A stretch of 64,000 bases of DNA from positions 1 to 64,000 of the forward strand of contig JAKCPI010005411.1 of NCBI GenBank assembly GCA_023213315.1, in the 5' to 3' direction. This DNA comes from Euborellia annulipes (Eukaryota > Arthropoda > Insecta > Dermaptera > Anisolabididae). Under the pieces are notes generated by a model. It had not been told where the DNA came from. It was given only the letters and a program-made list of their open reading frames with translations, and searched no databases. Made by a program: the position numbers and the translations under genes. Positions 45,890 through 57,689 of the stretch are shown here, piece by piece (position 1 is the stretch's first letter; the number at the start of each line of letters is the position of its first letter).

Positions 45890-47529
45890 CATGTTGAATC
45901 TGACTTCGCACTCCCCATCTTGGTCCTTATCTGATGCCAGTAAAATTCCTTATCTTAAAATATTTATTTATTTTTACTTTCTATTCTAAGCTGGCGGCCT
46001 ACACCGTCCTGCCCTTCTTAGCAAACTATTTTTTTTTAGGTATATTAAGCTTATAGATAATTACACAACTATAGGAAATAAAATATCTTAATTTAGATAT
46101 GCTGCCTAATGCTTAGCGTCATCAGATCCATTCAATGGAATAATATATGTACAATAAAGGACAGCACCACTTAACATACCCCTCAAGTCCGGCTAGAGAA
46201 TGGCTAGTAGAGTGGATGCATGTGTCATAGACCTAGTGATGGCTTTAGATATATTATTCCATTGAAAGGACTTTAGAATTGGGCATAGGCTAGGAAATGT
46301 GTCGTTTTAATTATTTACCAAATAATTCAGAGCTATCTATATCTTTATAATAATCAGAGAACTAATTTGATTGCAAAATGTGTCGAATAGTAATCAAATT
46401 CAGAATCGATCATGTGATTTAAATTTGGGAAGGTAGAAATCAAAATCAATTTATCTTCAAACCACAATTTAACCATTAATGACAAAAAAAAAAAAAATTA
46501 AATTCCCCGATGATTAAGGTATTATCTTTGTCAACCAAAGCAAATAAAATTATCTACCAATATCATTAATTGACCAGAAGTATATTAAATTATTTATTCA
46601 TAGCGTATGTATAAATAGCTATTATTCAACTCTAATGGAACGTAAAGATTGTTTGTAAAATTTTTCTGTTAAATGAATAGCTAATAACCAGATGGGGATC
46701 CGAGCCCATGCTCCTTAGCTTTTAAAATGCTAATTAATCGAAAAATTAATTATTCATTTGAATTAGGCCTATCTAACGACCAGCAAACAAAGATGAACGA
46801 ATTTATTCAATCCATAGTAGCATTGGCGAAGACAAGAGAGGTAATGGGGGGGGGGGGTAACAGCCCCACCACTAGGGGGATTATATCAATATATATTTAG
46901 TAGATCTAGTATTCCATTTTTAAATACTGTCGAAATTATAAAATTTGATTCTACCATTAACCTATATGGTGATAGTTGGTGAGAAAACTTTTTAATTCCT
47001 CTTGGCTGAATCCTTCCTTGTATACCTAATTGCGTAAAAAAAGAATAATAATAAAAATATTGTTAACATTTTAAACCCTTTTATAAAAGAGGTGGAGGTT
47101 ATTAGGCGGAAGGGGTAAAGCAGCCAAGCTTATAATACTGAGGCTCAAATCCAACACAAAATTATCCAAAACTACCGGCGAGGCTTTTCTTGAAAAATAA
47201 GACAGGAAGGGTTCTCATCTCAGTATAATTAAATGAAAGTTACACCCCGGGAATCACGTGTCAGTTTTTAGCACTAATGATTGAAGAATGAAGAAAAAAT
47301 ATTTTATATTCTTTAAATTTTACTCATTTGGAGGAAGAGGGAAAAAATTATATATTTTTTAAAAACATTTTTATGGATTGGAGAAATACTGGAGATATTT
47401 TTAATTCCTCTAGTTTATGAAATTTCTGAGTTTACTCCAATCCATAAGGTTAGTTTTGGCCTCCATCTTGAAAAGGACTTACCGAGAAAAAATGATTAAA
47501 AATGATCGAGGGATATACACGCCCGCAGC
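45890..47529. other. AT-rich stretch, weak inverted repeats
   Basis: 46131-46150 and 46249-46266 (TTCAATGGAATAATATA / ATATTATTCCATTGAA) are an inverted pair. 47368-47447 has TATGGATTGGA / TCCAATCCATA. 46848-46858 is a G run. No gene. Confidence 0.4.
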
Positions 47530-48141
47530 AGGTCTGCATTATGTATACAGTATATAGAGAGAGATAAAGTATTGGATTCAAAATTCGATGTCGAGATTTT
47601 GATGGATATACACGTTTTGAAATTCCCTGAATTTCAAAAAATTTGTTTTCACAACATGGTGTGTCTGTGAACAAAATATCTCAAGAACAAAAAAGGTTAG
47701 GAGATTCAAATTGTATATTTAAGTAAGATTCCCCCTGGGACGTGACACGAAGCTTTTGAATAAAATCTAGTACTTTACTGATGTACTTTTTATAGTTATT
47801 TTCGATTTTCTCAAAATTCGCATGAACGATTTTGATTAAAATTCAAAAATTAATTATTTTTTATATGCTCTTTAAAATGTATATTCTCATTTTGCCAATG
47901 AAATCTTTTGAAGACCACTTGTACTTCAAAGATAGGAGAAATGGTTGCCATGGTAACAAAATATAAATATTTTCTCATGTTTATAAATTTTACATCTTGA
48001 ATTATAATATATCAGCGGAAACTAGAATAAACAGTATCTCGACAGAAAAAAATCTGGTGTGACAAGCACACAATACAATTTTCTCTTACTGAAGGTAAGA
48101 GAAAGATCTGTGCTGTGCGACCAGTCATACCAGGTTTTTTA
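47530..48141 (+). mobile_element. AHE copy, short subtype
   Basis: Damaged left hairpin (GAGAGAGATAAAGTATTGG), TCGATGTCGAGATTTTGATGG, GTTGCCATGGTAACA, and right hairpin 48047-48139 (AATCTGGTGTGAC ... GTCATACCAGG). No long GT run. Confidence 0.8.
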
Positions 48142-49930
48142 TATTTAGATAGATTAGGACAATAGAATCAAATAAAATACTAATAGAAATTTTTATTTTC
48201 TATGTGAATATACCGGTATTTATTTTTATCTGTCTATTTCACCTTTTCATTTTTATTCCCTCCTTTTTAGTTTTACATTATAAATCCTTTAAGGAAATCC
48301 TACAAATAAAAAAAAATTTCTCATCCGGAATATCTTGAGTTTAACATCACATAACTTCACCTATATTATATCATAATATGATTCTATATATAGTTTTCAC
48401 TATATAAATTTCTTTCTCATTTTTCCCAGTGAAAAAAATCCAATACTCTCAAGAGTTTAGTGATAAATAATCCTAAAAGCCCGGGGTACTTTACTCCTTA
48501 AAAAGCCAGCCAGTCCTAGTTCAAGTTGTCCGGCGACGGCGCAACTCCATCCAGATGCTCGTTCCAATTTCACGTTGTGGCTTTGCTCTGTGGAAAGAGA
48601 GCTCGCAACGCACAAAGACACGCGTACAAAAGAGCCCAAATGTGTGAAATGTAACGAGGGGCTTCCCTCTCGGATTTATCCCAAGTCCTTCCAGGAGAGA
48701 AAGACCTAATAAATCAGCCGACCAAAACATTTCGTAATTTGCTGCCAAGATGCGCTTCCAAAGGGATGGAATTAGGTTGAAAAAAAAAATCTTTTTTGCA
48801 TCCAATTCACAATTTCAATGCTTCTACTTCTCACTGAGATGACATACCAATTTTATAAAAAGTCTTCTCCTTCAATCGCCAATTTTTATTTATTATAGGA
48901 TATTATCTATGTCATTCGAAATATTTTGTAAAAAGGAATGTATAAAATGCAGTAATACTCTTTTTTTATTATTACATTATGGAATAAATTTTTTTAAGGA
49001 ACTTACAAAAGATTTTGCAAATTTTTTTTTTAATTAAATAATGGGTCCAGCTTCCTGACCATGCCTTGGCTTCCAAATTGACATTTGTTAAGGGGTTTCA
49101 AGAGTGACGTCTAAACGTACTTTAAAAAAACTAGACTATTATAAGGAATTTTTCAATGCGGTTTTTTTTTTTAAATGAATTAAATTCATAAGAGATTATT
49201 GGGACATCGAGCTATAATTTTTTTAATGACTTATTAAAAAATTATCGTAATTAATTTTTTTGATATCAAGCAAATACAAAAAAACAATCTGTCCCAATAA
49301 TCTTTAATTTTTTTTTTAAATTTAAAAATGAATTTATTGTTATTATTAATCACATATTAATTAAGAAATTTTTAAAATAAGCTTAGATGATTTATTTAAA
49401 AATCAATTGTCAAATTAGTTCAGCATTCTTGCAATAGATGGCAGGCTAGTCTGACAGCCGATAGTATTAGAAAAAAAACTTCACTATATTCTCTTTAATG
49501 GTAAATAATAAAATTTCGAATATTGAGGCAGCGTCAAAAAGAACTTTTAGCAGCCAAATAAATTTTATTATAGCCATACCATTCATTCCTTCATTGACCT
49601 CTTCATGTGAATAAGTGTCTCTGATATAGTAATTTCATTTACCTGATATGGCTATAATCATTATACTATAATATAAAGCGCTAGCCACTGACTTCCGTTT
49701 TATGTTCCGGTTTACTCTCGCTGATTGGTTAGAATGAGAGGAAGCGGAGTCAGAGAGGGAAATTTAAAATTTTGCAATTGCTCGCCGAAGGCGGGCTTAC
49801 CACTTATAAAATATATTTGGCTGCAAAAAGTCTCGAATTTATTTTTTTCCTCTGCCTCAGATATACTTCCGGCCACAAAGATATACTATAAAATTTAGAA
49901 TACTAAATTTATTACCATTGTATATCAATA
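48142..49930. other. AT-rich stretch with a GC-balanced patch
   Basis: 48478-48780 has markedly higher GC, with no copy elsewhere in the window. Minus frames at 48457-48639 and 48521-48805 have no recognised domain. I cannot tell an exon, an enhancer or an old insertion apart. Confidence 0.4.
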
Positions 49931-50578
49931 CGCAGTGGCATACGGTTTTACGTACAATCGGGGGGCCTCTCGAATAATAGGGTCACCAAAACCAAAAATG
50001 AATTTTTACATTATATTTGTAAAAGTAGCTGCATTTTGAAGAAAAAAAAATTAGTTTATATTCTCTATTTTTATATAGAAATTTTGATGAAGTCTTAATT
50101 ATTTTGCTAGTTGCGTCACCTCTTTCTGTGGTCATTCCCGTCTATCTTGGCAGGAAATTAAATGTTATCTAAAACTATATTGAAAATAACCCCGTTGCGC
50201 AAATGAAATAATATCTAACTAAATAATATTATATTTCACTTGATCTTCTGCCCCAAAGCGTGCGTCTCTCTCTCTTATCACAAGTTAATTTTAATCCGGT
50301 GAATAGGACCCAGAAGTCGCCTGAGCTTATCTCGACTATCATTTAATTTAACATTGACATCTCTTAATTACAAATATATGGATTAATTCTGCTCGGCTAC
50401 ATGCGCATTTAAGTAAACATCTGAGTAAGAGAAGTGTGTGTCTATGTTCACAGCATACATTTGGGCCATAGTTATTGCGCATGTGGGTGTGTACGCAAAC
50501 GAGTTTACATGGGAATTCACTAAAGGCTGCGAAGTTGCGATCTAATAAAAGCCCAAAATAAATATGAGATGGCATTCG
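49931..50578. other. Possible hAT end, then AT-rich sequence
   Basis: CAGTGGCATACGG at 49935 resembles a hAT terminus followed by GGGGGGCCTCTCG. No partner end. No gene. Confidence 0.3.
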
Positions 50579-50620
50579 CTCGATATTTCGATTGCTCTTT
50601 CGGCAATCATCATCAAGAGT
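50579..50620 (-). ncRNA. Hammerhead-ribozyme-like motif, solo
   Basis: Minus: CTC, TTGATGA plus T, perfect six-pair stem II GATTGC/GCAATC, GAAATATC, GAG. First core base is T, not C. Confidence 0.42.
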
Positions 50621-51221
50621 TCACTCCCGGAAATAAGACCTCTCGAAGGCCTCGAGAAGAGAGGATCTAGGATAAATTCCATCTCAACAAGTTCCTCCTT
50701 CACATTTTACAGATCGAATTGAAATGACACCATAACATATTTGCTTTTCATTTATTAATAAAAATACGAAAATAAATTATTGAGACAGATAATTGGAAAA
50801 TAAATATTATAGAGATGATAACGAAAATTTAATAAAACACTGATCAATGAATTATCCAGTGGAGTAAAAATAAATAAAATTTTAGGAGCTCTAGTATCAT
50901 TAGAGGGAGGAGTCACTTCGGCTCCCTATGTCAAAAATAAAAAGACTGCATGTATGTGATTCAAGTTTTTTATTAGACCTGCATAAAAAAAATTTATTCT
51001 TATTCTGTAAAATTAAATAATATAGTGGTGGCTCTGGTCAAAAGAAAGAATCACCAGCATGACTGTTTAATGTCCGTCATAATGTGAGTCATCGATAAAT
51101 TTTTTAAAAATTTATTCGTAAAGTTCGAAAGGCCACAGCAGCAAGGGCGGATACAAGGAGGAAGGTAAAGGGGTAACCCCTCCCCCCGGGATTTGAGAAA
51201 AATATCTTTCTTAAGAATAAT

Positions 51222-51524
51222 CTTCAATTCAAGATGTTCCTTTTTCGGCACTCTTGGTTGAATTTAGGTGGTAGGTTTTCAAATTATTAATAAAATTTTT
51301 AAATTTTATTAACAGATGGGTTTTTATTAATATGGTTCAGCGTTCTACAAATGTTTACAGAGGTTTCTCGTTCACAAATGTTTCGGCTTTCGCCATCTTC
51401 AGAAACCTAAACCAACCTAATAAAAACCTCTGTTAATAAAATTTAAAAATTTTATTAATAATTTGAAAACCTACCACCTAAATTCAACCAAGAGTGCCGA
51501 GAAGGAACATCTTGAATTGAAAAT
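51222..51524. repeat. Foldback with about 100-bp arms and hammerhead-like loop
   Basis: Arms TTCAATTCAAGATGTTCC ... and the mirrored GGAACATCTTGAATTGAA, with GGTGGTAGGTTTTCAAATTA in between. The loop holds, on minus (51372-51407), CTGAAGA-T-GGC-GAAA-GCC-GAAACATT: an ideal three-pair stem II with GAAA loop. Confidence 0.75.
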
Positions 51525-51651
51525 TAAATTCTACCGGCCCAGCATCTGTAAATTTTATATTTCTTAAGAATTAAATTTTTATTTTTAATATAAAATTTTA
51601 AAATTAATACTTGAAAATTTGATTTGAATATATACTATTTTTAAAAAATCT

Positions 51652-51725
51652 GGTTGACAAGTACAGAATACAACTTTAAATTACCGAAAGTAAATCTGCT
51701 GTGCGACCAGTCATACCACAGATTA
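51652..51725. mobile_element. Solo AHE right hairpin
   Basis: AAAAATCTGGTTGACAAGTAC ... GCGACCAGTCATACCACAGA; eroded, no AHE interior next to it. Confidence 0.55.
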
Positions 51726-51765
51726 CCCCCTAATCCCTAAAAACTCCCCTGGATCCGCCCTTACA

Positions 51766-52916
51766 CACACTCGATTATAATCAAATAATGTAATAATATA
51801 ATAGAAATATTTTTAATTGTCTAGATTAATAATACTTCTTTGCATTCCTTTAAGAATAATTTTTTTTTTCTATGACAAGACATAATACTTTGCTTTATAC
51901 TTGGAGTTGAAGAGTATCTCCAAATTACAGAGCATAAAATGGAGAGAGCTGAGTATGCTTGGAATTTGCCTTCTTGATAAGAAAGAGAAATATATGGAAT
52001 CGCAAAAAAAAAATCCTATCTTAAATACATCGCAGATATTGAATAGAAAACGAAAATGGCGTTCCATATCTAAATTCCTTTCTTACAATCACAAATGTTG
52101 AATTTAAATTTGAAATCAACCTAACGAGGCACAATTAATTATTGGTAAAAGAGATCTTAAAATAAACAGAAACAGTTAAGACGTTCATACTTCATTAAAA
52201 TAATTACCAATTATGGGCTTTCTGATTCTCTTTAAGCAGGGAGGGAATGTTAGAAGGGGAGGGGGAGGGGATTATAATCTAATTTTTTTCATAAATAAAT
52301 CTTTATATTAATTATTTTAAAGAATTTACATAAGAATAGAATAACTGATAAATATTCTGGCCAAGTCATTCCATCTAAAATCCATTAAACAGGAACAACT
52401 GTCATCCCCATACATCCAGCTCTTATCAGTTGTCCTAGTAATAGGGCTTAAACTCGATTATAGAGGTCAAAAGTTAAATCCTGCATTCCTTGGTCTTCAT
52501 TTGGAAGTAAGAACGGTCTAAACAACTATAAACTTTGCTCCTTTTAATATGACTTTGTTTACAACTTATCAACGTTTGTATAATTTCGGATTCTGAAAGA
52601 TAGGCAATTTTTTTGATTCTGAAACAATTAATCTAAAACAGGCTCTTTTCAGGACTGTTGAACGTCCGTTGGAAGTTAGAATGTTGACTTAGGAAGTAGC
52701 AAAATTTGTAGGTTAGGAGGATATGAGACATTTTAAATGAATTTCATATATCATAAATAAAAGCGTGAAATTTTGTAAAGGAAGATGAGCCAAAATTATT
52801 ATTATTACGATTATTTACAATCCAGCAAGACGTTTCGAGAAAATAAATACCTATGGGCGAGTTAACCATCTGGTCTATTCAGAGAAGCAAATAACATCTC
52901 GATTTTAAATAAATTT
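51766..52916. other. AT-rich stretch
   Basis: Opposed frames at 51870-52101 are chance. 52826-52836 has GACGTTTCGAG (half of the hammerhead-like pattern, minus). No gene. Confidence 0.4.
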
Positions 52917-53128
52917 GCTCAGGGGCCCACTTCTTGTGGGTACTGTGGATGGCGACCACGAGCTGCCCTAGCTGGGACTGGTAGTACTTCATTTCTTTGC
53001 AAGTCAGTCTCTTTCCTTCAGTATTTTCCACAGCCGTGCGACGGGCCGGCCTGTTCTATTCCTTCCCGGCCGCAAAAATCCCAACCCCTCCGCCGACCCC
53101 TCACCGTGGGATTAAGGCGAAGAAGAAA
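52917..53128 (+). repeat. GC-rich interspersed repeat D
   Basis: Opposite orientation of 42015-42272: TGCTCAGGGGCCCACTTC, GATGGCGACCACGAGCTGCC, TGCGACGGGCCGGCCTG, TATTCCTTCCCGG. Confidence 0.7.
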
Positions 53129-53154
53129 GAAGATCACATCAAACAAAATAAATT

Positions 53155-53486
53155 ACCGTATTTCATCGATTCTAAGACACACTTTTTAAAGTGAAATTTC
53201 AAAAATAATCTTTTCCAAAAATGCGGTGCGTTTTAGAATCGATGGCGTCTTACAATCGCTGTCAATGACCAGTATACTCGAAATGCGATAAAAGACCAAG
53301 CAAGGTTCTATACAGTAGTCTACTAAGTTAAATTATCATAGCAGTAAATGGTTAAACTTAAATTTATTTTGTTCAATTTATTTCAATTTAACTCCTTGAA
53401 AAAAATTTTTTTCTCAAAAATTTTCAAAATATTTTTCTCAAAAACTAGACTGCGTCTTAGATTCGATGGCGTCTTAGAAACGGTAT
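53155..53486. mobile_element. Inverted-repeat element, TCTAAGACGC-type
   Basis: Left ACCGTATTTCATCGATTCTA-AGACAC; right GCGTCTTAGATTCGATGG and CGTCTTAGAAACGGTA. An internal GATGGCGTCTTACAATCGC copy lies at 53240. No open frame. Confidence 0.55.
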
Positions 53487-53519
53487 ATAATTGCACACTG
53501 GTACAGTAAATTAAAAGTT

Positions 53520-54050
53520 AATATGCCGTAGCACAGTATAAAATTATAAAATACTCGTATATAAATTTCAAAATAAAAATATAAAATCTGATAAAACAAA
53601 AAAAGAGAAAGTAAAATAAATAATAAAAATATTCTCCCCTTAATTCCCATAAGACACACTAAATAGTGGATTAAAATATAAAAATTTTGGGTGATGGGGA
53701 AATAAACAAAATCTTTTGCCGTTGAGTCGGTTTTCGGCAGACGATGTAAGCTTGGTCAGGTTATTTGTATGAATATATTTCTTAAGCTCATTTTCGAGGT
53801 CGAAATAGAGATTCGACCTCAAAATACTAACAGTCTTCAAGAAATATAAATTGGTTCAAAACTTGCACACTGCATTGTCAAATACTCGACAATTTGACAT
53901 GCATTTTGTCCTGATGAAGAGTGCGATCGGACTCGAAACGTCGACAAAAAATGGATTTTTGTTTATATTTTCGCCTAGCACGGTACCGCACCTCATAAGT
54001 CATAATATGCCGTAGCACAGATAAAATTATAAAATACTCGTATTTTAATT
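53520..54050. repeat. Unit bounded by a 45-bp direct repeat, hammerhead inside
   Basis: ATATGCCGTAGCACAG followed by ATAAAATTATAAAATACTCG occurs at 53520-53560 and 54004-54043. The about 435 bp between them end with the best hammerhead-like motif (53902-53953). The layout recalls terminal direct repeats of small retroelements. Confidence 0.55.
53902..53953 (+). ncRNA. Best hammerhead-ribozyme-like motif
   Basis: CATTTTGTC, then CTGATGA plus A, stem II GAGT/ACTC, GAAACGTC, then GACAAAAAATG. Stem I is seven perfect pairs (TTTTGTC/GACAAAA). Core CTGATGA and GAAA are intact, and the ACGT palindrome precedes the predicted cleavage after GTC. The only oddity is one extra A between core and stem II. 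Stem III of two pairs without loop implies cleavage as a dimer. Confidence 0.62.
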
Positions 54051-54142
54051 TAAAAATCTGGTGTGACTGTTGCACAGTACACAACTTTCTCTTACCTTCG
54101 ATAATGGAAAGTTGTGTTCTGTGCTTGTCACATCAGATTTTT
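54050..54142. mobile_element. Solo AHE right hairpin
   Basis: AAAAATCTGGTGTGACTG ... CTTGTCACATCAGATTTTT with TCTCTTACCTTCGATAATGG centre. No AHE interior follows on either side. Confidence 0.75.
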
Positions 54143-55474
54143 CGTGACAACCCCCTCCCCTTCTCATAAGAGAACCTGAGCAAAGTATTATTAATATTTG
54201 ATAGTGACTACTGTTTTTTTTTCTCGTTCTGAACGATAAAACTTATTTGAATTAAATTGATTTCCAATTAATTTAAATAAATATGGACTAAAAATTAAAT
54301 GTTGATGATCAAGAAGTGATTTAAAAAAAAAATGCAAATTAATTCTTTGAAACGATTTTTCTCAAGTTCCAATCTTCATTTCTTTTTTCCATTAATTTTT
54401 TTTTTTTTTTTAACACTCATTCAATAAAAAATGCAAATGTATTCCTTCTTAAAAAAAAAAAAAAAAACTTTTCAATTGTCAATTAAATTTTTTTTTTCCA
54501 TTCGTTAATAATTGATTTATATCTAAATCAGAAGAAAAATAATTTCCTGCGTTAATAGAATAGCTTCTCCTTCTCTCTCTATTTTTTTGCTTTTTTTCGT
54601 TCCCTTACAAAATCTCAACGACGATCTTCACCTTGTCAAAGGAGAGAGTCATTTGGGAGTGACGTCTCCAACAACTCTGACATATGATTGAACGATTCGA
54701 CACTTTTTCGTTATCTTAGGTGGAACCAAAAATCAAAACAGGTCTCAATTTTTTTTTCTCCTCTTCTCTATAATAATATATTTATCTCACATATACGAAG
54801 ATGCAAAATTTTACAGCTTTTCTTTAAAAATGCTAATTATAGATACCAAACACTCTAGAGATGATTGAAAAAGGAAAAACTTCCACTGAAAGAAGAACTC
54901 TAAATATAAAAAATAAATATTAAAAATCTTTTTTTTCTTGACTGAGAAGCTAAAGAGAGTTAGGAGGGTGTATCTTTTTTAAGTTGATTTTTGTGAAAAT
55001 TTATTTTAGTTTCGGAACAAGCATTAATAAAATATATTTACTTCTCAATAGAATCATCAAAACGTAAAATAGTTGACAAATTAGACACGAGAGGCAGCAC
55101 TTACAAAGAGCGCCGTGTAGTTATGCAAACATCTTTGCAGAAAAGATCAATCAGATGCCTAAGTAACAGGGAATCTTATTATCTTGACAGTTTACAACAA
55201 ATGATCATTAGTTTGACTCGGCTTCCTCTCTAGACAAAATAAAGTATCTAGAACTTATTATTTAACAAATTTTACGCTTTTTATTTATGATATATGCAAT
55301 TCATATCTAGAATCAAAAAAGCCTTTCTTCCTCAAAAGCCCCTTCCTAAACTGCCTTCCAACGAAAGCTCAACAATCTTGTAGAGCTCTTTTACTTTGTT
55401 TCAGAATGAAATATTTTTATTAAGTTAATTATTTTATTATAATATTATGATGTCTTTGATTTTTCATAATGATA
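54143..55474. other. AT-rich stretch, nothing recognised
   Basis: A/T homopolymers at 54396-54470. No gene or repeat found. Confidence 0.45.
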
Positions 55475-55482
55475 GATAGAAC

Positions 55483-55914
55483 CAAGGGCGGATCCAGAGG
55501 TGTTTCTCGGGGGGGGGGGGGGGGGGGTAATCTCAAAAATTTTTCTGCGATAAATTTTTTTTTCGCGGAACCAAAGTTTTCCGGACACAAAAATTTTTGC
55601 CGCCCGCGGAACATTCCCTCTTTCTCGGAACCGAAATGTTTTTCTTGCCCATAAAAATTTTTTACCTTTTTTTTTTTTAGAGACGCTAAATTTTTGCCAC
55701 CCGCCGAACCGGATTTTTCCCTCCCGTGGAACCAAAATTTTTCCCATGTGCCGCCCGCGGAACATTTCCTCTTTCGCGCGAACCGAAATTTTTTTCCCGT
55801 CCGTTTTAATTTGATTTGTATTTTATACAAATCGAATTTTTAAATATTAGTTTTTAAATCTCGGGGGGGGGGGGTAATTACCCCCTTTACCCCCCCCCCT
55901 TGTATCCGCCCTTA
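55483..55914. mobile_element. hAT-type non-autonomous element, 8-bp duplication
   Basis: Ends CAAGGGCGGATCCAGAGG and TTGTATCCGCCCTTA; GATAGAAC at 55475-55482 and 55915-55922. Interior has G/C runs at both ends and diverged repeats of CGCGGAACC / AAATTTTTGCCGCCCGCGG. The 100-133-codon minus frames are this repeat, not proteins. Confidence 0.8.
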
Positions 55915-55924
55915 GATAGAACCC

Positions 55925-56090
55925 AATTCTGAATTTTTGGAGATTTAGGGAGCAGAGTATTTTTCCACTTGACTTTCCATAACATCCTCTAGGGGAAAAT
56001 TTCATTTAGAAATTCCAACAGGAAGTTGGTCAAACAGCGTGACAGACGGACAGCAATTGTACAATATATAGACTATATTATAGATTCTAA
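55925..56090. repeat. Second copy of the GACAGACGGACAG-type repeat
   Basis: CATAACATCCTCTAGGGG, AAATTCCAACAGGAAGTTGG, TCAAACAGCGTGACAGACGG, CAGCAATTGTACAATATATA match 4200-4335. Confidence 0.6.
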
Positions 56091-57380
56091 TAGTAAATGG
56101 TTTGTTCTCCGTCCCAGGCGACGAAAATTTATTGGTCTCATATGTCGCAAAAAGACCATAAAAAATATATAGTTATTTATTTTGTGAAATGTTAGGAGCT
56201 TATCAACATTTAACTCTCTAACTAAAATTGGCTGTCGATTATGTATTAGTAGGCTTATATGCTTGATCAATCGAAAATTTAAGTTTATATAATTTTATTA
56301 CACATGAGTGACCATTTATTTGTTCGGAATAGAGCTTTCACTCACTTCTCAGCTCATTATACATTCTCAAAAACACATTAAATGAGCAAGTCTCTCTCAG
56401 AGTATTAACGAGCTAATTTTACAAACTTTTGACTTGTTAAAGTTAAGAAGGTCTTAGGCAAGTATTGTTGCGAGTTTTCAACTGAAGTATAAAATACTGA
56501 TTAGAGTCTAAATTAATTTAAAAAATGATGGAGAGTTTGATTTTAATAATTGGACCACGTTTCTTCGCTAGTACTTTTAAAGTTCATTCGATTAAATTGC
56601 TCTTCGATTTTTTCACAAAGCGCTCATGTTCAAAGGACGTGTTCCATAAGAAATCGCTCTATTCTTCATAGACAGTCATTCATTTTAAGAAGCGCCAAAG
56701 TCTTTAAAAGACTCCCAACATCAGAAGCTTTTTAACTAGTTTCTGCAACTCTCTATCTCACTGAGTCATCTAGTAAAGAAATTCAACGTCAATGATATGA
56801 ATGCTTTGGCTTTGTTAACTTGAACAAAAGATGAATGAGCGAGATAAACTGAAATTTCATTTCTGTTAAAAGTTTTTTGTTTCTCTCCCAATTTGAATTC
56901 AGAAATATTTTGGCAGATGGTAATGATAAGAAATTATAAAATATACATTATATAGGCCTCCACTTCATTGAACCCAATAAGTGAACGGTATAAGTAGCAT
57001 CATGTAATTTATTTTTTATTATTTGAATGTCAGTATTTTCATTTATGAATAACAAATTCAACTTTTCTGCTCAGCTCAGCGCATTCAACGAAAAATTAAT
57101 ACTAAATTAGCTCTTTACAAAATATTTTTAGAAGTAGGCCTATAATCAAATTTGAATTAAATTTTTTTTTTACCTTTTAATAATAAAAAAAAAAAAAAAA
57201 AAAACTGAAATTTTGTTAGATCTCATTTTTTTTTTTAAACACAAATGTAGATTTGGAAATTAAAGCATTAACACATGTTTTTATTTATTTAAAATTCATA
57301 TATTTACAAATAATATACTCGGTTATATCTCTCAAGATGTCTATTAAATAATTTCTATCATAATGAATCATATAACCTAA
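56091..57380. other. AT-rich stretch, nothing recognised
   Basis: Frame 56550-56735 shows no domain. 57186-57204 is an A run. Confidence 0.4.
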
Positions 57381-57555
57381 TATGGGTACGCCCATAGCTA
57401 GGGGGGGGGGGGGAAGCAACTTATCTAATAACCATTTCATTATCTTATTAAATACCACATCCTAACTGGAGCTAGGGGATGGCGTCAATTGTAGTTTTTA
57501 TTGCGAGAATTTTTCAATTTTTCATTTATATTTTTTTGTTTTTATTTTTATTTCA

Positions 57556-57640
57556 CCCAGACAGCTTGGAATATTGCAGCAATATCGCAGCAATATTCCG
57601 AAAAAGAATTGATTAAATGCAATATTCCAAGCTGTCTGGG
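57556..57640. repeat. 85-bp perfect-stem hairpin
   Basis: CCCAGACAGCTTGGAATATT-GC at 57556-57577 is the exact reverse complement of 57619-57640, with a 41-base loop that repeats GCAGCAATAT. It sits between GTACGCCCATAGCTAGGGG (57386) and GGGAGCTACTGCCCCC on the other strand (to about 57680), which may be ends of a larger element. Confidence 0.65.
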
Positions 57641-57689
57641 CAAGATAGGAAGGGGGCAGTAGCTCCCTTTGATACGCCCATGTATCCGA

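Larger units (their letters stand above)
51144..51764. mobile_element. hAT-type element (AAGGGCGGAT ends) containing a foldback and an AHE hairpin
   Basis: Left end CAAGGGCGGATACAAGG and right end CTGGATCCGCCCTTA are inverted. The left 60 bp match the inverted right end of 55483-55914. No clean target duplication is visible (CACAGCAG versus CACACACT). Inside: the foldback at 51222-51524 and a solo AHE hairpin at 51652-51725. Confidence 0.6.

Noticed and set aside
48521..48805. 94-codon minus frame in the GC-balanced patch
   Set aside because: No recognised domain and competing overlapping frame; insufficient to call a gene.
55429..55830. Long minus-strand frames (133 and 106 codons)
   Set aside because: Low-complexity K/F/G-rich reading of internal tandem repeats in a MITE; they span the element border.
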